NCBI GenBank assembly: GCA_017466865.1
Contig: JAFTTI010000002.1
Location: 1 to 54,728, forward strand
Reading direction: 5' to 3'
Length of the DNA stretch: 54,728 bases
Source: Oscillospiraceae bacterium
Lineage (GTDB): Bacteria; Bacillota; Clostridia; Oscillospirales; Ruminococcaceae
How positions within the stretch are numbered: the stretch's first letter is position 1; each line of letters opens with the position of its first letter. The notes below the pieces were generated by a model. It ran no database searches, had not been told where the DNA came from, and saw nothing but the letters and a program-made list of their open reading frames with translations. Shown here in pieces: positions 40,745-47,812 of the stretch. A program made the position numbers and the translations under genes.

Positions 40745-42137
40745 CTTTCTTCGCACCTCCGTAAAGAACAGGATTGCGTAACGCCTTGAACTTTGAAAGC
40801 GAAACAAGCATGAGTTTTGAAGCAGTTACCGCCATAACGAAGTTAAGGATAATACCTGCTATAAGTGTATATCCCAGTGAATAAACTGTTCCTTCTGTTG
40901 AAGCACCGAACCAACGGAATATAGGACTTAAGATTGTAGCAAAGAAACTGTCTGAAACGCCGAATGCACCCATAAGGATAACGGCTACGAATACTACTGT
41001 GATGTTACTGTCGAAGATTGCTGTAAAGCCCTTGTCGTAAGCGACCGAAAGTGCGCCGTCGATTGACTTTCCTGCTCTGAGTTCTTCTTTGATTCTTTCG
41101 TTTGTGATGATGTTTGCGTCAACGCCCATACCAACCGAAAGGATAATACCTGCGATACCGGGAACTGTGAGTGTTGAACCATTCATAAATCCGAAAAATC
41201 CTGTTACTGCGCAAATCATACCCGCAACCTGTCCTAAAAGACCGATTGAAGCAACCGCACCGGGAAGTCTGTAAACGCAGATCATGAAGATACAGATAAG
41301 AACGAATGCGATAGCACCTGCTATTGCCATAGCGTCTCTTGCACCAAGACCGAGTGTTGGTGAAATTGTTGAGAATGAAGATGTTTCAAGTTTGAAAGGA
41401 AGAGCACCTGAATTGATTTTGTTTGCAAGTGCCGCTGCTTCTTCTGCATCAGCGAAAGCACCTGAAATTGTTGCGTTTCCGCCTGAAATAGGTTCTCTTA
41501 CATTAGGAGCGGAAATGAGTGTATCGTCCATCCAGATTGAGAGAACTTCTTTTGATTCATAAGCTCTCTTTGTAGCCTCATAGAATTTATCCTTACCTGT
41601 TTCTGAAAGTGTAAGGTAAACAACATAACCACTATCGTCATCAAGACCGGGAACCGCTCTCTGAACATCAGCGCCCTGAAGGAGAATTTCCTCTGTAAGT
41701 CCTGTGGGAACACCCGCTTCGTCAACTTCTGTTCCGAGACGGAATGTTAAAAGCGCTGTTTCGCCGATTTCCTTAACGGCCTGTTCGGGGTCGAAGTTTT
41801 CTTCGCCTGACTGCCAGGGGAATCTTACGATAATTCTCTGGTTATTGTAGTCTGTATAACATTCAGAGTCTGTGATACCTAAAGTAACAAGTCTCTGATT
41901 GATGGTTGCTGTTGCAGCGTCCATCTGTTCTGTTGTTGCGTCTATTCCTTCGGGGGGAGTGAATGTTACGTCAACCCCTCCTCTGATGTCTATTCCCCAA
42001 CGGATGTCGTTAAGGTTCTTGACATATTTTGTCTGAACATCACCATACTGATAAGTAAGCCCTGTTACCTGAACTACTGTAAAGAGTATGATGAAGATGG
42101 ATACAATGAAAAATACTGGTTTTCCAACTCTTTTCAC
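40734..42137 (-). CDS. secD: Protein translocase subunit SecD
   Basis: A 467-residue SecD: an N-terminal helix (about 8-28), the external P1 domain (DIRWGIDIRGGVDVTF, the D-x-R-G-G signature), ISAPNVREPISGGNATISG, and five C-terminal helices including PGIAGIILSVGMGVDANIITNERIKEELR. It is a separate gene from secF, overlapping it, as in clostridia other than those with a SecDF fusion. The start codon is GTG behind AGGAGG. A small inverted repeat, GACTT-T-AAGTC, lies in its leader (about 42169-42179). Confidence 0.93.
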   Translation of the reverse strand: MKRVGKPVFFIVSIFIILFTVVQVTGLTYQYGDVQTKYVKNLNDIRWGIDIRGGVDVTFTPPEGIDATTEQMDAATATINQRLVTLGITDSECYTDYNNQRIIVRFPWQSGEENFDPEQAVKEIGETALLTFRLGTEVDEAGVPTGLTEEILLQGADVQRAVPGLDDDSGYVVYLTLSETGKDKFYEATKRAYESKEVLSIWMDDTLISAPNVREPISGGNATISGAFADAEEAAALANKINSGALPFKLETSSFSTISPTLGLGARDAMAIAGAIAFVLICIFMICVYRLPGAVASIGLLGQVAGMICAVTGFFGFMNGSTLTVPGIAGIILSVGMGVDANIITNERIKEELRAGKSIDGALSVAYDKGFTAIFDSNITVVFVAVILMGAFGVSDSFFATILSPIFRWFGASTEGTVYSLGYTLIAGIILNFVMAVTASKLMLVSLSKFKALRNPVLYGGAKKDAE

Positions 42138-42192
42138 AGTTTTCTGCCTCCTGTTGATTTTTTTATGACTTTAAGTCAAAGCATACTCTATT

Positions 42193-42221
42193 ATTATATA
42201 GCATTTCCCCGTCATTGTCAA
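42193..42221 (-). promoter_or_regulatory. Promoter of secDF
   Basis: Minus-strand TTGACA (42221-42216), 17-bp spacer, TATAAT (42198-42193): both hexamers perfect. Confidence 0.9.
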
Positions 42222-42254
42222 ATATTTTCTTTTTTGCCACAAATCCCTTGAATA

Positions 42255-42283
42255 TTGATTTTAGGCATTTCTTGTGATATACT
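42255..42283 (+). promoter_or_regulatory. Promoter of ABC ATPase-trmN6-rsmI
   Basis: TTGATT (42255-42260), 17-bp spacer, TATACT (42278-42283), 34 bp before the TTG start. Confidence 0.75.
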
Positions 42284-42316
42284 GAAAAAAGTATGAACTG
42301 AAAGGAGGAGGCTCTT

Positions 42317-43501
42317 TTGGACGAAATTCTGATAAACGCCCGCCATGTCTGCAAAAAGATAACAAAAAGAAAAAAGGGTTCTTCGCTTTTCAAACCCGAA
42401 TATGAAGAAATAACCATACTTTCGGGCGTAAATCTTACTGTCAATAAGGGCGAGTGTATTGTCGTCATCGGTGAAAGCGGTGCGGGAAAAACCCTTCTTC
42501 TCGATATCCTTTCGGGAAAAGACAAGGAATTTACGGGTGAACTTTCTCTTTCACCATCTGCATATATAAACGAGATTGTCAAAAAACTCTCACCGAGGCT
42601 TTCGGGAGAGAAGAACATACTTCATATTCTTTCAACATTCGGGATAAAGAAGAAGGAAGCAATTTCTTTTTACGATAAAATTGCCGTTTTTTCAGAGCTT
42701 TCTGAAAACCTCGAAAAGCCTGTGCGTGAATATTCTTTCGGAATGAAAATGCGACTTGTATTTTCTGCGGTTGCTTTTTTGGGGGCGGGGCTTGTTATCA
42801 TCGACGATATGCCATCGGCTTTTGACAGAGTTTTTATGAAAAAAGTTACTGATAAAATTGAGGAACTCCGCCTTATGGGGACAAGCTTTGTTTTATCGGA
42901 TAATACAATAAATCTTCCCCTCTCGCTTTCGGCAAAAACTGTTTCGATGGCAGGCGGAAAGATGATTTCTGTCGGAAATCCCACAGAAGAAACAACCCGC
43001 TTTTTAGAAAAAGCACTTTCTGACAGAGAAAGAAAGATAACAGAATTTTTTGAAAGACAGCCCCTTTCAGAGCGTGAACTTTCACGCTGGGGAAATCAGA
43101 ATATTGAAATTTTAGGCGTTGACCTTTTTTCAGGAAACGGCAAGAAATGCTATGATTTTGACCCCGAGGGCAGAATGGTTATAAGAATAGAATATAAAAT
43201 AAACCGTCCCGTTTCGGATATAGGATTTTCTGTCGGCATTTTCGGTGCTGACGGAGTATGCCGTTATTTTACGGATACATATATAGACGAGGTATTGGTC
43301 GATATAAAACAGAGAGGGCGAATTTCTCTTATTTTAGAGCGTTCGGGGCTTATGGAAAATTCATACCGCATAGATGTCGCTGCGCACGACAAGGCGGGAA
43401 TGCCTTATGATTATGTATTGGGAATTGCAAAGTTCAAAACATCATCCCCCATAAACGACAGAGGAATGTATCGTCCTTTACACCGCTGGGAAAACGACTG
43501 A
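42317..43501 (+). CDS. Wzt/TagH-like ABC ATPase, orphan
   Basis: A 394-residue protein. Residues 1-235 are an ABC ATPase: Walker A GESGAGKT (52-59), signature REYSFGMKMRL (137-147), and Walker B LVIIDD (159-164) with Asp at the position of the catalytic Glu. Residues about 255-394 form a beta-sandwich like the Wzt C-terminal carbohydrate-binding domain (MVIRIEYKINRPVSDIGFSVGIF). Such proteins energise export of O-antigen or teichoic-acid-like polymers, but no Wzm/TagG permease is adjacent. The start codon is TTG behind AAAGGAGGAGG. The next gene, a methyltransferase, is 13 bp away. Confidence 0.75.
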   Translation: MDEILINARHVCKKITKRKKGSSLFKPEYEEITILSGVNLTVNKGECIVVIGESGAGKTLLLDILSGKDKEFTGELSLSPSAYINEIVKKLSPRLSGEKNILHILSTFGIKKKEAISFYDKIAVFSELSENLEKPVREYSFGMKMRLVFSAVAFLGAGLVIIDDMPSAFDRVFMKKVTDKIEELRLMGTSFVLSDNTINLPLSLSAKTVSMAGGKMISVGNPTEETTRFLEKALSDRERKITEFFERQPLSERELSRWGNQNIEILGVDLFSGNGKKCYDFDPEGRMVIRIEYKINRPVSDIGFSVGIFGADGVCRYFTDTYIDEVLVDIKQRGRISLILERSGLMENSYRIDVAAHDKAGMPYDYVLGIAKFKTSSPINDRGMYRPLHRWEND

Positions 43502-43514
43502 GGTAGCAGGAAAA

Positions 43515-44246
43515 ATGTCAGAAAAGAAATTTGAAAAAATATCAGAAAAACTCTCTCTTGCCGTTTCGGATGAACACTCTTTCGGGACAGACGCTTTTCT
43601 TTTAGCATCATTTTCAGCTCCGCGAAGAAAAGATATGGTATGTGATTTGGGAACAGGCTGTGGGATAATCCCCTTTTTAATGAAAAAAGGATTTTCACCG
43701 AAAGTAATCTATGCCGTTGACATTCAGGAAAATGCGATAAATCTTTTAAAAGAAAGTATTTCTGTTTCGGGAGTTGACGACATCATCCCCATATGCGCTG
43801 ACCTTAAAACTTTATGGAATGATGCGCCTATAGGCAAACTCGATATAGTATCCTGCAATCCGCCTTATAAGGTTTCGGGTGCGGGGATAGAAAGTGAACT
43901 TACTGCGCATAAAATCGCAAGGCACGAAATTTTATGCAACATAGATGATGTCTGTAAAGCAGGGGCAAGGCTTCTGAAATTCGGCGGAAAGTTATGTATA
44001 TGCAATCGCCCCGAAAGGCTTTCTGATGTTATCTTTGCGATGAAAAACAATGGTATTGAGCCAAAGACTATAAGGTTTGTAAGTAAAACCCCCTCGGATG
44101 CGCCTTGGCTTTTTTTAATCGAGGGCAGAAAGGGCGGAAAGCCTTTTATGAATGTTATGAAAAACCTTTATATAAAAGATGAAAGCGGAAATTTCTCAGA
44201 AGAGATGATGTCGATTTATGAGAAAGAGGCAAAGGAGGAAGAGTGA
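43515..44246 (+). CDS. TrmN6-like tRNA1(Val) adenine methyltransferase
   Basis: A 243-residue class I SAM methyltransferase of the YfiC/TrmN6 group, which in E. coli forms m6A37 in tRNA1-Val. It has an SLAVSDEHSFGTDAFLLASF N-terminal motif (about 13-32), SAM motif CDLGTGCGIIPFLM (about 43-56), IYAVDIQENA and the N6-adenine methylase tetrapeptide NPPY (in SCNPPYKVSG). The C-terminus ends in a Glu/Lys-rich tail. Its stop overlaps the rsmI start (TGATG), the usual trmN6-rsmI pairing in Firmicutes (yabB-yabC region). Confidence 0.85.
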   Translation: MSEKKFEKISEKLSLAVSDEHSFGTDAFLLASFSAPRRKDMVCDLGTGCGIIPFLMKKGFSPKVIYAVDIQENAINLLKESISVSGVDDIIPICADLKTLWNDAPIGKLDIVSCNPPYKVSGAGIESELTAHKIARHEILCNIDDVCKAGARLLKFGGKLCICNRPERLSDVIFAMKNNGIEPKTIRFVSKTPSDAPWLFLIEGRKGGKPFMNVMKNLYIKDESGNFSEEMMSIYEKEAKEEE

Positions 44247-45085
44247 TGTCTGGCAAACTTTATGTTGTAGGGACACCAATAGGGAATCTTTCCGATATGA
44301 CTCCCCGTGCTTTAGAAATTCTTTCTTCGGTTGATTTTATCGCCGCTGAAGATACAAGGGTTACATTAAAACTTCTTAACTGTTTTGAAATAAAAAACTC
44401 ACTTATGAGTTATCATAAATTCAGCGATGATTCTGTTGCTGAAAAAATATGTATGAGAATTTTAGCGGGTGAAAACTGTGCAATAGTTACCGATGCGGGA
44501 ATGCCCTGTGTTTCTGACCCCGGCGAAGAACTCGTTAAAAAAGCTTATGAAATGGGGATTGAAGTTTCTGTTATCCCCGGCGTTTCAGCCGCCATTTCAG
44601 CACTCGCTATCAGTGGACTTAATACCGCGCGTTTCGCTTTTGAAGGATTTTTACCCGTTAACAAAAAACAGAGAAAAGAAATTCTTTCAAAACTCTCTAC
44701 TGATACTCACACCCTTATTTTTTACGAAGCGCCGCATAAACTCATAGACACTCTTTCGGATTTATATGAAAATTTCGGAGAGAGAAAAATCTCTTTATGC
44801 AGAGAACTTACAAAGCTCCACGAAGAAGTTATAAGAACAACTCTTTCTGAGGCGGTTTCTCTTTATGATGATGAAAAAAAGCCGAGGGGAGAATATGTCC
44901 TCATAATCGAGGGGGCTGATGAAAAAGATTTGAGGGAAGATTTTTCAATAGAGGATGCAATAGAAATCGCAAGAAAAAATATCTCTGACGGAATGAAACC
45001 GACGGATGCCTGTAAACTTGCGGCAAAGAAAACGGGATTTTCAAAAGGCGAAATTTATTCTCTTATTTCATCCGACAAGACATAA
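44246..45085 (+). CDS. rsmI: 16S rRNA (cytidine1402-2'-O)-methyltransferase
   Basis: A 279-residue tetrapyrrole-methylase-fold enzyme. Hallmarks: LYVVGTPIGNLSDMTPRALE (about 5-24), FIAAEDTRVT (about 32-41), SYHKF, IVTDAGMPCVSDPGEELV (about 78-95), PGVSAAISALAISGL and GFLPVNKKQR, FYEAPHKL. It 2'-O-methylates C1402 in 16S rRNA. The ATG at 44246 overlaps the previous stop and has AGGAGG 7 nt upstream; an earlier GTG at 44243 is less likely. Confidence 0.93.
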   Translation: MSGKLYVVGTPIGNLSDMTPRALEILSSVDFIAAEDTRVTLKLLNCFEIKNSLMSYHKFSDDSVAEKICMRILAGENCAIVTDAGMPCVSDPGEELVKKAYEMGIEVSVIPGVSAAISALAISGLNTARFAFEGFLPVNKKQRKEILSKLSTDTHTLIFYEAPHKLIDTLSDLYENFGERKISLCRELTKLHEEVIRTTLSEAVSLYDDEKKPRGEYVLIIEGADEKDLREDFSIEDAIEIARKNISDGMKPTDACKLAAKKTGFSKGEIYSLISSDKT

Positions 45086-45101
45086 TTTAATAAAAAGGAA
45101 T

Positions 45102-45143
45102 AAAACACCTCTCTTATGTTAAAACTACATTCGGAGGTGTTTT
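45102..45143 (+). promoter_or_regulatory. Terminator-like hairpin carrying the spoIIQ-like Shine-Dalgarno
   Basis: AAAACACCTC (45102-45111) pairs with GAGGTGTTTT (45134-45143) across a 22-nt loop, followed by TCTATG. GGAGG in the 3' arm is the ribosome binding site of the M23 peptidase gene, 9 nt before its ATG. Confidence 0.75.
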
Positions 45144-45146
45144 TCT

Positions 45147-45863
45147 ATGAAAAAATACAATTCGTCAAAAATAAATTTATTCAAAGGAAAAGGTTTTATC
45201 ATTTCGGTTACTGCCTGCGCGGCGGTTGTTGCGGCAGCAGGATTCATAACCTATAACGAAACGGCAAAAAGTCTTGAAAATCAGTTATCGGTTGAAAGAG
45301 TAACCGAATCAACGCAGAAAGTTCCCTCTTATGAAGAAATCAAAGAGGCGAACAAGGAAAAGAAAAATGTAGAAAAAGAAACAACGGCAAAAACGGAAGA
45401 ACCAAAGGTTGCAACCGAGGTTAAAATCAGCGTTGCACCAAGCGTTAAACAGAAATTTGTCTATCCCGTTGCGGATGAGGTTATCGTTCCTTTCAGCGAG
45501 GGTGAACTTGTTAAATCGAAAACGCTCAACTGCTGGAAAACTCACGATGGGGTTGACATAAAGGCGGAAAACGGAACGCAGGTTGCGGCTATGACTTCGG
45601 GCAGGATTGTTTCTGTAAAAGATGATGCTTTATGGGGAGTTTCGATTATAATCGACCACGGAAACGGCATTGAGGGGCATTATTACGGACTTGCCAAGAA
45701 TGTCGGCGTAAAGCCTGACCAGATGGTTGCATCGGGTGAAATCATCGGCGTTGTCGGAAACACAGCGGAATGCGAAACCGCAGAAGAACCGCATCTTCAT
45801 TTCGGTGTTAAGAACAACGGCGAATGGATAAACCCTATCGACTATATCAGAGCGAATATGTAA
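45147..45863 (+). CDS. M23 peptidase, SpoIIQ-like
   Basis: A 238-residue membrane-anchored protein. One N-terminal helix (about 15-36) follows a basic cytoplasmic tail. A Lys/Glu-rich stalk covers about 50-100, and an M23/LytM domain about 104-238 with H133 and D137 (THDGVDIKA) and H216/H218 (EEPHLHFGV). All zinc ligands are present, as in clostridial SpoIIQ and unlike Bacillus SpoIIQ. SpoIIQ anchors the engulfment channel with SpoIIIAH; that role is inferred from architecture. The SD sits in a terminator-like hairpin. The stop TAA abuts the tandem modular repeat. Confidence 0.8.
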   Translation: MKKYNSSKINLFKGKGFIISVTACAAVVAAAGFITYNETAKSLENQLSVERVTESTQKVPSYEEIKEANKEKKNVEKETTAKTEEPKVATEVKISVAPSVKQKFVYPVADEVIVPFSEGELVKSKTLNCWKTHDGVDIKAENGTQVAAMTSGRIVSVKDDALWGVSIIIDHGNGIEGHYYGLAKNVGVKPDQMVASGEIIGVVGNTAECETAEEPHLHFGVKNNGEWINPIDYIRANM

Positions 45864-46119
45864 GGCGAGCCGCCTTTGGCATATCGTTTCCGAGTTTGTT
45901 CAGGTAGTTAAAAAAAGAACTCGGAAATGACAATCGTTGTTTCCGAGTTTGTTTTCAGGGCGAGCCGCCTTTGGCATATCGTTTCCGAGTTTGTTCAGGT
46001 AGTTAAAAAAAGAACTCGGAAATGACAATCGTTGTTTCTGAGTTTGTTTTCAGGGCGAGCCGTCTTTGGCAATCCGTAATAAACAATCAAGGGTATCGAG
46101 TTTGTGGCTCGGTACCCTT
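45861..46119 (+). repeat. Modular 95-bp element, two full tandem units plus short third
   Basis: Units begin at 45864 and 45959 and a third at 46054, each 95 bp apart and nearly identical. Each has AAGGCG-AGC-CGCCTT (or variant), CATATCGT, TTTCCGAGTT, a linker with A-run, AACTCGGAAA and a second TTTCCGAGTT. The middle arm can pair with either TTTCCGAGTT. Unit 3 continues into the AAGGGTATCGAG/CTCGGTACCCTT hairpin shared with the spo0A copy. The first unit starts at the M23 stop codon. Confidence 0.9.
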
Positions 46120-46186
46120 GTTACTTCTATTCTGTCATTACCCTTTGGGTGTCCTTTTCTTACATATTTATGAACTGTCCGTTTTA

Positions 46187-46474
46187 TTAAATTCCGAATA
46201 TAAGATCTAATATTCCTTTATGAAAAAAGCTCGGGTCAAATCCATAGTTTGTGCTGATGAAAAGGATAAGAGCAAACATAACTATCGCTGAAAGTATCGC
46301 TATTACCGAGGTAACGATATTTATCTTTATAAGGTGTGTTTCTTTCTTTTTAAGTGAAAATACTATCGCTATTACCGCAACTATTATGCCTTCGATCGGA
46401 AGTCCCATTAATCCGAGAACAAGGGCAAGAACAGAAACAAGCATTGATGGTATATGAAATTTTTTCTCTGTCAT
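46187..46474 (-). CDS. Small DUF4190-like membrane protein
   Basis: A 95-residue membrane protein with two to three helices: about 10-40 (SMLVSVLALVLGLMGLPIEG, IIVAVIAIVFSL), a KKKETH loop and about 48-72. The arrangement resembles DUF4190 proteins, often found near stress regulators. It starts 3 bp after the anti-sigma stop with GGGG inside that gene, so it is translated as part of the sigma operon and may be an accessory membrane sensor. That role is only contextual. Confidence 0.6.
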   Translation of the reverse strand: MTEKKFHIPSMLVSVLALVLGLMGLPIEGIIVAVIAIVFSLKKKETHLIKINIVTSVIAILSAIVMFALILFISTNYGFDPSFFHKGILDLIFGI

Positions 46475-46477
46475 ATT

Positions 46478-47131
46478 CTAATTACCCCTTTCCCAGAGAA
46501 CGATGTTCTCGTCAGTATCTTCGTCATAGTAGTAAATTGTCTGGATTTTCGGTTTGTCGTTCTTATTGAAAAGAAGTTCCTTTTCTTCGCCGGATGAATA
46601 GATATTACTCATTTTTTCGTGGAGCATTATTCTCATCTGATAAGAAACGGCAACGGCTTTTTCTTTATCGAAATCTTCATCGGTTGAAAGACGGTTTCCG
46701 TTTTCATCATAAACATCAGGAAGAAGGAAAAATGACTTTTTCGCCCCTTCTTTTCTTACAAACCATAAGTTTCCGTCGGCGTCTTCTTCGATGCAGATTT
46801 TGTCTTCTAAAGCGTATTCATAATATCCCATAGGTAAATCTGATGTGAACATAACTAAAAATCCTAAATTGCATACGCTTAAAAGAAAGACGCTTATCAT
46901 TACAACAGTAACGACATTTTCTATAAACATTCGTCTTTTTATGCGCTTGATAACGGCTATATCGTCTTTGAAATCAGCGCTTACGGGTTTTTCCATTATC
47001 TCTAATTCTTTTCTGCATTTTTCACAGCCTGAAATATGCTTTGCAACAAGTTCACGGCTTTCTTCGCTACACACTTTATCTGCATATAACGGAAGAAGGT
47101 CGCCTATGAGTTCGCAGGATGTCTTATTCAT
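46478..47131 (-). CDS. Anti-sigma factor with zinc-finger
   Basis: A 217-residue protein. It opens with a putative zinc-finger (zf-HC2) typical of anti-ECF-sigma factors: CELIGDLLPLYADKVCSEES, then HISGCEKCRKEL, giving H-x3-C-x2-C at about 29-36. One membrane helix follows at about 80-102, then an extracytoplasmic domain (about 105-217) with LWFVRKEGAKKSFFLLP. GGAGG lies before the ATG at 47131, which overlaps the sigma gene by 8 bp. It should hold the sigma factor at the membrane until an envelope signal arrives. Confidence 0.85.
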   Translation of the reverse strand: MNKTSCELIGDLLPLYADKVCSEESRELVAKHISGCEKCRKELEIMEKPVSADFKDDIAVIKRIKRRMFIENVVTVVMISVFLLSVCNLGFLVMFTSDLPMGYYEYALEDKICIEEDADGNLWFVRKEGAKKSFFLLPDVYDENGNRLSTDEDFDKEKAVAVSYQMRIMLHEKMSNIYSSGEEKELLFNKNDKPKIQTIYYYDEDTDENIVLWERGN

Positions 47132-47615
47132 ATTTTTCCTCCAGTTTCTCTGAAATTTTAAGTTTGCCACGATGGAATGTTACTCTCGCCCAGCTTTCAG
47201 TCTTGCCAAAAATATCGGCTATCTGCTTGAAAGAAAGTTCGCTGAAAACGCGAAGAGAAAAAACCTCCTTATAAGGTTCTTCAAGGTTATGAAGAATTTT
47301 ATATATAGAAACGGCTTCTGAACTATCGCTGATTTTCTCAACAAAATCCGATTTCACATCGGGAATGTCGACGGGAAGTTCATCATCTGAAAACCGTTTC
47401 TGTTTTTTTATATGGTTTATAAAAAGGTTTCTCGCTATCTGACACAACCAGGTTTTTATACTGCTTTTTCCTTCGAATTTATCAAGGGATTTCATTGCCC
47501 TGAAAAAAGTTTCCTGGGTTATTTCTTCTGAAATTTCCTCGCTTTTTGAGAGTGACATCATATAAAGGTAAACATCGTGAAAATATGTATTGTAGAGCTC
47601 TTCAATTGTATTCAT
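47124..47615 (-). CDS. ECF-family RNA polymerase sigma factor
   Basis: A 163-residue sigma-70 family ECF factor. Region 2 is about 5-75 (LYNTYFHDVYLYMMS, ITQETFFRAMKSLDKFEG, TWLCQIARNLFINHIKK). Region 4 is about 105-160 (LEEPYKEVFSLRVFSELSFKQIADIFGKTESWARVTFHRGK, a helix-turn-helix). It is translationally coupled to the anti-sigma gene and a small membrane protein. GGGAGG lies before the ATG. A possible autoregulatory promoter is noted upstream. Confidence 0.92.
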   Translation of the reverse strand: MNTIEELYNTYFHDVYLYMMSLSKSEEISEEITQETFFRAMKSLDKFEGKSSIKTWLCQIARNLFINHIKKQKRFSDDELPVDIPDVKSDFVEKISDSSEAVSIYKILHNLEEPYKEVFSLRVFSELSFKQIADIFGKTESWARVTFHRGKLKISEKLEEKYE

Positions 47616-47635
47616 ATTTTCCCTCCCTCTATATA

Positions 47636-47664
47636 TCCGACAACGCAGAATAAATTTCGTTACA
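47636..47664 (-). promoter_or_regulatory. Possible ECF-type promoter of the sigma operon
   Basis: Minus-strand TGTAAC (47664-47659) and GTCGGA (47641-47636) are 17 bp apart and resemble ECF promoters (TGAAAC/TGTAAC with a CGTC-like -10). The match at -10 is imperfect. Confidence 0.35.
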
Positions 47665-47772
47665 AACTTTCAGAAAAATTTTATTTATACGCATTTAGTT
47701 TATTATGCGTTCATTACTCTGTTTTTCAATGCAGTTTTAAATGAGTTTATTATCAGAATCTGTTAAAACTTC

Positions 47773-47802
47773 AAAAGCCGTACTTTATAGGGTACGGCTT
47801 TT
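47773..47802 (-). terminator. Terminator after the fucO-like gene
   Basis: AAAAGCCGTAC and GTACGGCTTTT form a perfect 11-bp stem with an 8-nt loop, followed by a short T-rich tract on the minus strand. Confidence 0.85.
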
Positions 47803-47812
47803 GCTGTTTTAT

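Noticed and set aside
42165-42181. Small inverted repeat GACTT-T-AAGTC in the secD leader as an operator
   Set aside because: Too short and A/T-rich to separate from chance without comparison to relatives.
45864-46119. Tandem repeats considered as a CRISPR array
   Set aside because: The units are 95 bp, nearly identical end to end, and have no unique spacers or cas genes.
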